Shown here in pieces: positions 1 to 7,529 of a stretch of 11,738 bases of DNA. The position numbers were made by a program, and so were the translations under genes. The notes beneath the pieces are model-generated. The model saw nothing but the letters and a program-made list of their open reading frames with translations. It did no database searches and had not been told where the DNA came from. Each line of letters starts with the position of its first letter. Position 1 is the stretch's first letter. The DNA is from Gonium pectorale (taxonomy: Eukaryota; Chlorophyta; Chlorophyceae; Chlamydomonadales; Volvocaceae), in the NCBI GenBank assembly GCA_001584585.1, contig LSYV01000025.1, positions 1,788,892 to 1,800,629 on the forward strand, given 5' to 3'.

Positions 1-422
1 GGGCAGGGTTGCGGCTGGGCAGAGCAGGGCGAATGCAAGGGCTGCGGGCGTACATGGGTGAGTAGTGGCTGGCGGTGGTTGTTTCCCTTGCAGGCATCGA
101 TTCGCCTCAAGGGAGGGATGGCGACGGACGGGCGGGCGGGAATGGAGCCCATCGCTTGACTGTATGGTGTGTGTGTGTGGGGGGGGGGGGGTCGGCGCAC
201 GTTGGGCAGGTAGGGCGGGGTGGGATATAATGGGAGGCGGGACGCACGATGGTTAGGGGTGGGGATGGGTGGAGCGACGCATGTAAGGGAACACTGCCAG
301 CGTGCGTGCATGCGTATCGTTGTAAGGTGCTCCAGTATAGCTGTCTCATCTATCCGCGGCTAAGCCATTTCTTCTCGTACAATCGTGTATGTGACATGAA
401 CGGAGAGGTGCTGGGCTGCAGG
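1..422. other. G-rich low-complexity DNA, no gene seen
   Basis: Short open frames occur on both strands but none has a recognisable domain or a convincing start. A GT run at about 165-178 leads into a run of 13 G at 179-191. The stretch is otherwise G-rich on the plus strand with scattered GGGTGG words. I see no exon of the downstream protease here. Confidence 0.5.
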
Positions 423-557
423 GTGTTGCCCTTATCTTGAGCGAAGCAAGAAGTACACCGTAGCAACCGTTGCTACGGTTTATTTCTTGCTCCTTATCTT
501 GAGCGAAGCAAGAAATAAACCGTAGCAACGTTGCTTCGCTCAAGATAAGGGCAACAC
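423..557. mobile_element. Nested fold-back (MITE-like) element with 27-bp terminal inverted repeats
   Basis: The arms at 423-449 and 531-557 are perfect reverse complements over 27 bp; they begin GTGTTGCCCTTATC and end in the mirror of that. A 38-bp block at 430-467 recurs directly at 492-529 with two mismatches. Between the two copies, 469-490 is a perfect 22-bp reverse complement of 508-529, and 457-467 pairs with 469-479 across one base. A second long hairpin pairs 492-511 with 531-550. The element is non-coding and about 135 bp long, which fits a small non-autonomous fold-back or MITE element. I could not identify a clear target-site duplication, so transposition is an inference; local template switching could give the same pattern. 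Confidence 0.6.
430..529 (+). repeat. 38-bp direct repeat, two copies 62 bp apart, inside the fold-back element
   Basis: The copies at 430-467 and 492-529 agree at 36 of 38 positions. Both contain GAGCGAAGCAAGAA followed by ACCGTAGCAAC. An inverted partial copy lies between them (469-490), so the same block alternates direct, inverted, direct. Confidence 0.85.
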
Positions 558-570
558 TGTGTTAACACAG
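557..570. repeat. 14-bp perfect palindrome CTGTGTTAACACAG
   Basis: The palindrome overlaps the last base of the right arm of the fold-back element. It is centred on the HpaI-type word GTTAAC. It could be part of the insertion target or just a chance neighbour. Confidence 0.6.
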
Positions 571-1398
571 TAATGCCACGTACGTACGGCGGCGGGACGG
601 AGCAAGGCTGTAGCACAAGGCCTTTGCTTGGGTGGAAGGGGCGGGCGGCTGTGCACCTCCTACATACATCGCTAAATAAACTGGACACACGCACACTAAA
701 ACATACAGGACTGATGATTGCATGACGATCATGCATCGAGATTCACGTTGGCTCGAGCTTTCACTGCTACAGCACTTGATGCTGTGCGGAATGGAGATAG
801 ACGGGACGGGGGAGCTAAGCTTCTAAAGCGAATCCGTTTGGCGTTGTGTGAGGCGGCAGGCAGGGGTGGCATTATTGTTATGCGTGTTTGTTGTATGTTA
901 CACAGCACGTTTGCTTGGGTGCTACTCCCTGTTCTCGCCCGGCGGCCCTCCTGTGCGGTGCTGGGGTGCCTTTCACCTACCCCAGCACCGCACCGGGGGC
1001 ACATACCGCCCAACGCCCCCGCCCAAGCTGCCGGTACTTGTCTTCCCTCGCCGCCCTGCCCTGCCCTGCCTTGCCACAGCTGCTCGTGGGCCCTTCATCA
1101 TTATTACCTCCATGCTTGCGTTCCCACTCATACATCACCCCCTACGTGCAGAGCCCGTCAACCAACCCTACTACCCGCCGGTCGCCTTACTCCTACTCAC
1201 AGCATGTGTGCACTGACCCATCTGTATCTCAGCGCGTGCATGCACACGCTCTGTTATGTAGCTAGCCAGCTGGCCGATCTACCCTGCTACTGGTCAAGCA
1301 GCCGGCGCATCCTATCCAGCTAGCTGGTAACCCGGTGCATTGCATTTATGCATACGTCATCTCTACGTGAACCCAACCACGCCGCCCCCCCCCCGCAG
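571..1398 (+). other. Upstream region of the protease gene; 5' exons unresolved
   Basis: The stretch ends in a ten-C polypyrimidine run (1385-1394) and GCAG, a good acceptor for the first supported exon at 1399. Open frames at 718-1323, 848-1216 and 888-1265 overlap each other in three frames, are Pro/Cys-rich after about 960, and lack good ATG context. One piece, 880-957, resembles a signal peptide. No TATA box or other promoter element can be named with confidence. A pair of CCAGCTAGCTGG-like words near 1262-1328 forms an imperfect inverted repeat. Confidence 0.4.
880..957 (+). CDS. Possible signal-peptide exon of the M11 protease (weak)
   Basis: An ATG at 880 opens 26 codons with a hydrophobic core (FAWVLLPVLA) followed by Arg-Arg and a small-residue end. 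It ends in GCG before GTGCTG, which could serve as a donor at 958. The phase is 0, which matches the phase-0 acceptor of the exon at 1399, so the join keeps the frame. Against it: the start context is poor, the donor is not the favoured GTGAGT/GTGCGT type, and a rival hydrophobic frame (848 onward, VALLLCVFVV) overlaps it but lacks an ATG. It is a placeholder for the missing secretory N-terminus rather than a firm call. Confidence 0.2.
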
Positions 1399-1506
1399 CA
1401 ATCTAACAACATCAACAGCGGCAACATGCTCCAGGCGCTGGAGATCGATGCGCGACTTGACCCTCTGAAACCCCTGTCCGTCATCCGGCAAACGCCGTAT
1501 TCCGAG
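1399..1506 (+). CDS. M11 protease, first supported exon (prodomain-like)
   Basis: It follows a C-run and GCAG acceptor and ends in GAG before GTATGT. It holds 36 whole codons, phase 0 at both ends, reading from QSNNINSGN through LEIDARLDPLKPLSVI to RQTPYSE. Such sequence fits the poorly conserved N-terminal or propeptide part of M11 proteins. Its membership in the gene rests on frame continuity with 1685-1792 and on splice signals, not on a recognised motif. Confidence 0.6.
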
Positions 1507-4500
1507 GTATGTTTGCCTGTACGCACGGACATTTGTTCAGCCCATTGCCCTTGCTCGCTTGGTTCCTGAAAACTTTATCCGTCCTACCCGCAACGGACCC
1601 AAACCTACATCTTTATGCCTGCCCAGCCTTCACGCCCTGCTGGATGGCATATTGGACACACTCGGGCCCGCCCGCCGTACGTAGGTTTGGACCAAGGAGC
1701 CGATTAGGTTCCCGGTCATTGCGTTCATTCTGGATCTGTCGGATTGCAGCCCCCGAAACACATATGGGTGGGCGCCCACAGTGAGCGCAGCGGTGAGTCG
1801 ATCGTAGGCATGCAGGGAAAGGGCCTCCCTCGAAAACCGAGATAGAGATGGGGGGACAGCGGTATTGACTCCGTCCAGCGAGGAAGCCCTGGGAATGGGC
1901 CGCGTCCCTTATGACCTAAGAACGAGCGTAAACAGCTGAGAAAGGACCAGGTATACAGCTTTTGATTAATGCTGTATATGTAGCAAGCTGCTGGAAGTTA
2001 AAGCACCCAGTACTGGGTGGTTTTTGACACCAGAAATTCCCGCGGCACTATCTACTCGATAGGGTTGGTCCTGCGTGTGTGGGTGGCTCACCTTTGTTGT
2101 GTTATGTGGCTAAGAGAGGTGCGTGTAGTGCGTGTGTGTGGTCGGGGGGATGGGGCGAAACGTGCTCGCACCGACACACCATATATTGGACTGCTGCATA
2201 AAGTTCATACGTTTAGGGTATTTAATTATGATGGCAATTTTTGACCTTTGACTTATTAGTTTTAGATAGCTAACTGCTGAGCGGCGCTTGCTTGCTAGTT
2301 GGCTGGATTGCCTCGTTCTGAACAAGACACGCATTATGAACATCGTCCCGTACTTGCAGAGGGTGAGAGAGCTGCTCTTTTCTCAAAAAACGCCGCCTGC
2401 GCCTGCAACTGCGTTGAACGTAAGTACTCGGCGCGCCCACAGTTCACGTTAAATCAAAGCGCGCTGCTGGGAAGCTGACATGGGACGAATCTGTGGAGCA
2501 CTTGATGCTTTCTATCATGTCCTTTTCCAATATTGGGCTGGGATGTAATCCATGCTGGCAGAACGCCGACTCATCGTACCTATCTGTCCATTCTGTACTT
2601 GTCCTAATTCCAGAATTATTACAAGATGTGCTCCTACAACAAGACGGAATGGAAGGAAGAGAACGTCGCTGTGTTTGGACCGATCGGTTTGAAATGCAGG
2701 GGTTACATCGAAAACACGGCGTACGACTTTGCCAAGAACTGCTCGGCGGCAGAGCAGGCATCCTGTCAGCGCCTGCTGGAGGCCCAGATCAGTCAAGTCA
2801 GTGAATGAACCGGCCACCCTGCCTCCACGCCAATATACCAGCAGCATATAACACGTTTATGTATGATGACAGGACATACACGTGCTGGCAATCAACATAC
2901 CCCTGCATCAGCAGTAGACAGTGTGCACTATCTATCTTCTAGCAGAGTTGTGGTGAAACGGTTGATTGGGTTACCCATATATGTATGTGCATGCCTGTCA
3001 GTCCCCAATGTGTCGTCTGTCTGTGAGCCACATACACACACCGCCCGCCGACTGGTCTGCAGAGTCAAGACAGCAAAATCAAGAACATACTAATGTACGC
3101 TGCAACTCAAAAGCTGAGGCGCCGAAACGTCTACATCCTGCCGCCAAACGCCTGTGCGCAGACAACTTGGGAAGGCCTGGGCGACGTTAACTGCGTCTCA
3201 CCGTTGTGCACTTCGTAAGACGATTGCGCCTTTATTAGCTATAGCCATCATTCCCCCTCCCCACCCAAACTACAAATGAGAGCTGCAAAAATGAGCAGCA
3301 TGATGAGTGGTTACGCACTTGTTATGCTATTAAAGTATGTAGGAAGCAAGATAGATAGATGTTTGCACCGTCGTCTTGGCTGGCATACATGTTTTGTCAC
3401 CAGTACAGCTGGGCTTCCTAATTGGCCCATGCCTCTGGGAGGAACGCCCAGCAAGCAAACAACTATTTTGCAGGTTTATCAAGTCTTTTTCCGATGGCAG
3501 CATCAACCCAGCTACGTTGGTCCATGAGCAAATGCACAACTACGGCCTGTCGCACGCTGGGTGAGGTGCCGTACATGCACACGTTCTATGGGTTCTAAAT
3601 GCTTTGTTCATAGCCTGATGCCCGCTTGGGGTTGTCGTTCACCTCACCATGCTTTAGATCGACCTAAGGAACGGATTGTGCGGCGTGTGGTCATTGGTTC
3701 AGTTGCTTTCTATCCTCTTTCACGTGCTGCCGGTTGTTACACTGTGACAGCACTTCCGCTGGGTGCGTTACTAGCCTTTGTCTCCCGCCTCCCCTTCCGT
3801 CCCCCACGCATTCATGCGCAGAAACACGTCAATGGCTGCTGAACAGGCCGACTTGACAGACATCATGGGCGTACCGATCACCGAGGGTGACGGCCTTTTA
3901 TGTCACAACGCACCCAATATGTGCGTAGTAGATAGACTATCTATCTGCGGCCAGGCTTTATCGATGACCCTGCCTTCACTGTAGCCATCCATCACGTACG
4001 TGTGCAACATACAACCTCACTGCAGACGTATTGCAGTTGCATTCGTATCTATCTCCAGGCACGCAGGGTGTCTCCGCATTGTTAGTACTTGCCCGACGCG
4101 ACTGCTAGCTGTGCCTTGCTTGAAAGCATGCGTTACGGTATTAGCTCGCTCCCTCTGTTCGCTGATGGCGTCTTTACAATAAAAGCAATGCGCATGGCAG
4201 GTTAGTTGTAGAGTTTCGCTGTTCAACGCAGGTACCGGCTTGGGTGGGCCGTGCCAATGCAGAACCTCACGGCTGAAGATTTTCTGCAACCCGTGAACGG
4301 CGCTAAAAAGAGCAACACGCTAAGCTTAACCATTCCTGCATTGCGGATCGGTACTCTTGCGAACGACAGAACGATGGTAAGCTGGATCGCACTTCCATGT
4401 ATGCACGAGCAGTTCACGGATGAGACACTTTTTTGATGTTTTTTTCTAGTGCGTGGTACCTGGTTCAACTATTTCACATGCTGCCTGATTTGTTTGCCTC

Positions 4501-5781
4501 CTCACAACAATTACAGGTGATTGTGCACATGGGTATAGCAAAGGCGAAGGGGCCGAGGGCGATTGACGCCCCAAGCTACTTTATCAGCTACCGGACCAAG
4601 GCGGCCATGCCGCACGCGTTCGACGGTGGGCTGAGCTCCGCCTTCAACAGCACCGTCTTCATTCACCAGTACGACGGTGAGTGAGTGCGGCACTGCTTGC
4701 GGCCCAAGCTCTCTTGATTGACCGGGCATATTACTCTCTTATGTGTCTTGGAATCGCGGTATGTAAGATAAGAGCGAGCGAGTGCTGGGTCTGGGGTAGC
4801 TAGGGCAAGGCGAGATATCTAGCAGGTGGCAGCCGGCTAGCTAGCCATCCAGTGATCGATTATGTATGTATGTGTGAAGGCGACGTATGGAACATACGGC
4901 TAGTGAGATGAGGACGTGCTGGATGTATAGGTGAGATTGGGTAGACGCATGCACGCGTGGCTTGGAAAGGCGCAGAATGAAGGATCCGCGCACTGCTACG
5001 GCAGTGAAGGACAGAGGCGTGGGCCTTATTGCCCACCGCACACGCGCACGGCCCCGCACGCCGTCGGTGGATGCGATGCATGGGTCCAGGTTGTATCGCG
5101 ACCCGGCTGGGCTGGCCTGCATGCACCTGCACGCAATGTTGCAACGTTCAAGGCTGCCCGCTGTGACAAGGCATATGCATATATCCCGCTTGCCCGTCCG
5201 GAGAGCGAAGCCCGGTCGCATTTATACATACATATTGTATGGCTGTGAACCGAATCCACTCCTATCGGTTAGCCCGAACCGATAGGTATCGCAACGCTTA
5301 CAGTATGTATGGGGAAATTCGTCTATCTGGGGTGCACCCTATCTATCTACAGGCTGCAAGGTCCGGGCCCGGCAGAGCAAAAATACATGTGCCCTTTCAC
5401 CACGCTTAATTGACAGATGCATGCATTCATTCCCCTGCCTCCCACACACAAACACGCACACAAACAGGCATACCGGACGATAACGATGGGAGGTGGAAGC
5501 GTCCTATGCTGGTGGGCGCCATCAGGTCGTCTGGGGACAAACTGTCGTCCTCCTGGCAGAGCGGATACAGCAACGCTTTCATCAGTGTGACGCCGACCGG
5601 GCAGCTGCAGCAGCCAATGGGAGGCGGCCTCCGGGTGCGCCTGCTGTCGTCCAACGCCACACACGCTGTTGTGCGGGTCTGCTGGCAGAGGCGGCTGCAG
5701 GAGACGCGGGAAGACAACGTATGCATCAACGGCCTGGATGACGACTGCGATGGCATTGTCGACAACTGCTTGATCAAGTAA
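1399..5781 (+). CDS. Gametolysin-like zinc metalloprotease, peptidase M11 family; ten exons, 5' end incomplete
   Basis: Exons: 1399-1506, 1685-1792, 2360-2419, 2614-2796, 3063-3214, 3474-3560, 3822-3920, 4232-4376, 4517-4676, 5468-5781. All introns are GT-AG. The exons sum to 1416 nt and give 471 residues plus TAA with no stop, although junction phases differ (0, 0, 0, 0, 2, 2, 2, 0, 1). Landmarks, counted from the first supported residue: FPVIAFILDLSDC (about 45-57), YYKMCSYNKT (about 94-103), VYILPPNAC, WEGLGDVNC, zinc site HEQMHNYGLSH (221-231), Met-turn DIMG (246-249), CHNAPNMYRLGW (to about 271), APSYFISYRTKA, and CINGLDDDCDGIVDNC at the end. Known family role: secreted volvocine proteases that cut Hyp-rich cell-wall or matrix glycoproteins. 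The intact HExxHxxGxxH and Met-turn suggest an active enzyme. Several NxS/T sites suggest glycosylation. The third exon could start earlier (open back to 2270), and the second could end at 1780. The secretion signal is not proven. Confidence 0.9.
1685..1792 (+). CDS. M11 protease, exon with the FILDLSDC strand
   Basis: The acceptor is ACGTAG and the donor GTGAGT. The 36 codons begin VWTKEPIRFP and contain FPVIAFILDLSDC, which matches the hydrophobic strand plus Cys seen in M11 proteins ahead of the catalytic core. An alternative in-frame donor at 1781 (GTGAGC) would shorten the exon by 12 nt without changing phase. Confidence 0.75.
1793..2359 (+). other. Intron of 567 bp, nothing else recognised
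   Basis: It begins GTGAGT and ends TTGCAG. It is AT-richer than the flanking exons in its 3' half (2210-2280). The last part, from 2270, is open in the frame of the next exon, so an earlier acceptor such as the TAG at 2296-2298 cannot be excluded without transcript data. Confidence 0.6.
3063..3214 (+). CDS. M11 protease, exon with the LPPNAC / WEGLGDVNC blocks
   Basis: The acceptor is CTGCAG and the donor GTAAGA. It starts at phase 0 and ends two bases into a Ser codon. VYILPPNAC followed by WEGLGDVNC and a Cys before the split codon matches the conserved M11 segment that runs directly into the zinc-site exon. The phase-0 start also fixes the previous donor at 2797 (GTCAGT) rather than the nearby GTGAAT at 2801. 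Confidence 0.85.
3474..3560 (+). CDS. M11 protease, zinc-binding exon (HEQMHNYGLSH)
   Basis: This 87-nt exon lies between TTGCAG and GTGAGG with phase 2 at both ends. It encodes the metzincin signature HExxHxxGxxH: His 3523-3525, Glu 3526-3528, His 3535-3537, Gly 3544-3546, His 3553-3555. The three His are the expected zinc ligands and Glu the general base. The first position is His, not the Gln reported for Volvox VMP-type sites. Confidence 0.93.
3822..3920 (+). CDS. M11 protease, Met-turn exon
   Basis: The acceptor is GCGCAG and the donor GTGCGT. Phase 2 at both ends makes GG|A (Gly) at the left and AT|G (Met) at the right. It holds DIMG, whose Met lies 17 residues after the third zinc His and fits the metzincin Met-turn, and CHNAPN, the start of a conserved M11 block completed in the next exon as MYRLGW. 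Confidence 0.9.
4232..4376 (+). CDS. M11 protease, exon starting YRLGWAVP
   Basis: The acceptor is ACGCAG and the donor GTAAGC; it ends at phase 0. It completes NAPNMYRLGW across the intron and continues through NLTAEDF and LSLTIPALRIG, a beta-rich stretch typical of the post-catalytic part of M11 proteins. NLT is a potential N-glycosylation site. Confidence 0.88.
4517..4676 (+). CDS. M11 protease, exon with SYFISYRTKA
   Basis: The acceptor is TTACAG and the donor GTGAGT; it ends one base into a Gly codon. It encodes VIVHMG, then SYFISYRTKA and VFIHQYDG, which match the conserved FISYR and H-Y-(D/N)-G strands of M11 C-terminal regions. NST is a potential N-glycosylation site. Confidence 0.88.
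4677..5467 (+). other. Longest intron of the protease gene (791 bp), with a strong hairpin
   Basis: It starts GTGAGT and ends AAACAG. It contains GTATGTATGTGT-type simple repeats near 4862, overlapping open frames on both strands that look like composition artefacts, and the hairpin at 5261-5286. A second acceptor at 5351-5352 is in the same phase as the real one, so a cassette could in principle begin at 5353, but no matching in-frame donor is convincing. Confidence 0.7.
5261..5286. repeat. Perfect 10-bp inverted repeat, 6-nt loop
   Basis: CCTATCGGTT at 5261-5270 pairs perfectly with AACCGATAGG at 5277-5286 across AGCCCG. It lies inside the last intron, about 180 bp before the final acceptor. 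It may be a remnant of a small element or an RNA fold in the pre-mRNA; nothing in the sequence decides this. Confidence 0.75.
5468..5781 (+). CDS. M11 protease, terminal exon with MopE-like metal-binding motif
   Basis: The acceptor is AAACAG, and the exon completes the split Gly codon. It reads 103 codons to TAA at 5779-5781. After a Ser/Val-rich beta region (ISVTPTGQL, LRVRLLSSNATHAVVRVCW) the last residues are CINGLDDDCDGIVDNC. That Cys/Asp pattern resembles the short C-N-G-x-D-D-D-C-D-G motif of the MopE-type putative metal-binding repeat, which is also seen at the end of several algal M11 proteins. The motif is seen; calcium or copper binding is an inference. Confidence 0.88.
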
Positions 5782-5786
5782 TGTAA
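5782..5786 (+). promoter_or_regulatory. TGTAA polyadenylation word directly after the stop codon
   Basis: TGTAA is the usual volvocine polyadenylation signal, with cleavage normally 10-20 nt downstream. Here it begins on the first base after TAA. If used, the 3' UTR would be only about 20 nt. Later copies at 6486-6490 and 7019-7023 are alternatives that would give longer 3' UTRs. Confidence 0.4.
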
Positions 5787-6624
5787 AAGTGACGACCAAC
5801 AACCACCGTACCCATGCTACCGCCGTCCTCCCGCCCGAGTGTATGCGCTGAATTCATCGATTGATTGCCGGGCGTGTGCTTGATTATTGGGTGCTTACAA
5901 AGCCGTGCACGGCGGTGAGCCTCTGGGTGGCCGACTGGCTGGATGGGCGGGGTCGGTTTATTTCACTCACTAGATAGTTGTGATTTACAGCGAAAACGAG
6001 CCTACCTTGATGGATAGATGGGGCAGCGGTTCAATCGATCGGACGCTGGTGCCCGCACGGAGTGGTGAGCTTCTGGTTTGCTGGCTTGGTATGTATTTAC
6101 GCCCATGGTTGCTTCGTTATGCGCCTGCAGGTGTGGGCAGGTATGTGCGTTTGTATGTACACGAGCCTGCCCGGATCGCCTGCCGCCTGCAGCACGCAAC
6201 GCAGCGCAGATATGTCTATCTGTACGTACGTGTATGTGTGGCGCGCAGAGCACCACATACACCAGCAGCAGCAGCATGCTGCCTCCCTCCGCCGGGCTGC
6301 AGATACATGTGCTCCAGCAGGGGCGGGGCGTGACCCCCCAGGCTCATGGCGGAAGCGCGCGCTGGTGTGTATGCGTGTGCGTTTCTTGCCTCGCCTTCGA
6401 TTCGCCTGCCTGTCTCACCTGGTGCCGGACGGACAAGTTAGGGCCTGGAGAAATTGCTAGGATAGATGCTGTAGGTACCAGCTGATGTAATGAGGGGGCT
6501 GCTGGCGCTGGGTGCCTAGGTATGTATGTATTAGCTAGCTGGGACATCGTGTATACATGCCAGTGTTCGTTCGATGCACGGAGGGGGGTCGGTATTCTTG
6601 AGAGATGCGTGGTAGCACGGATAA
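5787..6624. other. 3' flank of the protease gene, no gene seen
   Basis: It contains TGTATGT/GTGTGT simple-sequence patches around 6120-6240 and a short CAGCAG run near 6262. Open frames at 5980-6333, 6062-6460 and 6078-6485 overlap in three frames, are rich in Cys/Tyr/Val from TGTATGT repeats and look non-coding. TGTAA at 6486-6490 could be a distal polyadenylation signal. Confidence 0.5.
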
Positions 6625-6907
6625 GCACGCAACAGAGCGAGACGGACCTTTATTTGTGTGGCACATTATCATGAGTTTCCCAAGCGCCTTTGTGCTGTGA
6701 GAGCCAATAACCGAGATGGTCCTTCCGTGAAGCAGGCTACTTACACATTCTGTGTCTCTCGTGCGTCGAGCTCCATACCTTGACACACGTTTTCTGTTGA
6801 TTACATCTGCGCAGCCGCATGTAGTGTACGTGACGCCTTTGGGCAGAGCCCAGGAGGAAGTAATCAGAAACGTACAAGCCAGCAGGGACCGGCGCAGCGT
6901 CTGTTGA
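6625..6907 (+). pseudogene. Possible gene fragment or two short exons, unidentified
   Basis: This patch is less GC-rich than its surroundings. After a TAA at 6622, a frame from 6625 to TGA 6781-6783 reads through FICVAHYHEFPKRLCAVR. Then GATTACATCTGCGCAG at 6799-6814 resembles a branch point plus acceptor. From 6815 a frame reads PHVVYVTPLGRAQEEVIR and on to TGA 6905-6907. I found no donor that links the two in phase, no start codon and no known domain. A 159-codon frame on the other strand (6535-7014) covers the same patch. It may be the tail of a decayed gene or chance. Confidence 0.2.
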
Positions 6908-7328
6908 TGATTGGTGAATTCACAAGTAGTCGAGCAACGAACGCGAGCGGCACTGTGCGACAGACAACAACGCACAGACTGGTAGGTGGGAGCGAGGGGC
7001 TCCCCACCACGCACTGTATGTAATCCATCCCTCCATCGTATCGTCCCAGATAGCCTTGTGCCGCCTAGCTAGTCCAGATCCGCCGTGCCGCCCTGGTGCC
7101 GCCCAGCCCGGCCCTGCCGTACGTCGCCAGATACGCCGACGCCGTTGCTCTATCTATCGTGCGCCCAGCCCCGCGCCACTATCCGCATACATGCCACGCA
7201 CCCAGCCCATGGATGCCTCTGTCGCCCTTGCTTGCGTCGATCGCCGGCAGTTGCGGGCCAGCTCCGCGCCTTGCGCCGCCCGTGCCATGCCGCGCAGCCC
7301 CGCGCCTGCCGCCGCCCGTACGTGCCTG
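6908..7328. other. Pro/Ala-rich open stretch, no gene supported
   Basis: From about 7056 several plus-strand frames are open at once because the DNA is C-rich. All give Pro/Ala/Arg-rich peptides without a domain, and the longest lacks an ATG start. TGTAA at 7019-7023 is the only regulatory-like word seen. Confidence 0.45.
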
Positions 7329-7403
7329 GCCCGCGCCTGGCTTAGCCCCTGCTGCCCAGGCCCGCGCCTGGCTTAGCCCCTGCTGCCCAGGCCCGCGCCT
7401 GGC
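7329..7403 (+). repeat. 31-bp tandem repeat, about 2.4 identical copies
   Basis: The units at 7329-7359 and 7360-7390 are identical, and a partial third copy runs 7391-7403. Each begins GCCCGCGCCTGGC and includes TTAGCCCCTGCTGCCCAG. A unit of 31 is not a multiple of three, which speaks against a coding repeat. Confidence 0.92.
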
Positions 7404-7529
7404 GCCACCGATGCCGGCCAGAACCTGCTAACTCAATGTAGGCGAGAAATCGGCTAACAACGTCTTGGTCTGGCAACTAACGCTGCTAGCCAAACAGTCA
7501 TTTGATTGGTGTATGTTATGATGTTGTTC

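Noticed and set aside
718..1323. 201-codon plus-strand frame
   Set aside because: It starts at a non-ATG codon, is Pro/Cys/His-rich and low in information, and overlaps two other open frames; only 880-957 is kept as a weak candidate exon.
2493..2847. Plus-strand frame 2493-2804 and minus-strand frames 2444-2761 and 2515-2847
   Set aside because: They overlap the CSYNKT exon in other frames and show no family motif; the frame at 2614-2796 is the one that joins its neighbours.
5353..5407. Cassette exon starting after the acceptor at 5351-5352
   Set aside because: The phase fits the left side, but no good in-frame donor follows before 5467, and the direct join 4676/5468 restores the family reading.
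5347..5802. 151-codon minus-strand frame over the last protease exon
   Set aside because: It is antisense to the terminal exon, whose plus-strand frame carries the conserved motifs and stop; it has no domain of its own.
6535..7014. 159-codon minus-strand frame
   Set aside because: No domain, splice signal or start context supports it, and plus-strand pieces over the same patch look at least as protein-like.
7056..7431. Three overlapping Pro/Ala-rich plus-strand frames
   Set aside because: They are open together because of C-rich DNA and run through a 31-bp tandem repeat that is not a multiple of three.
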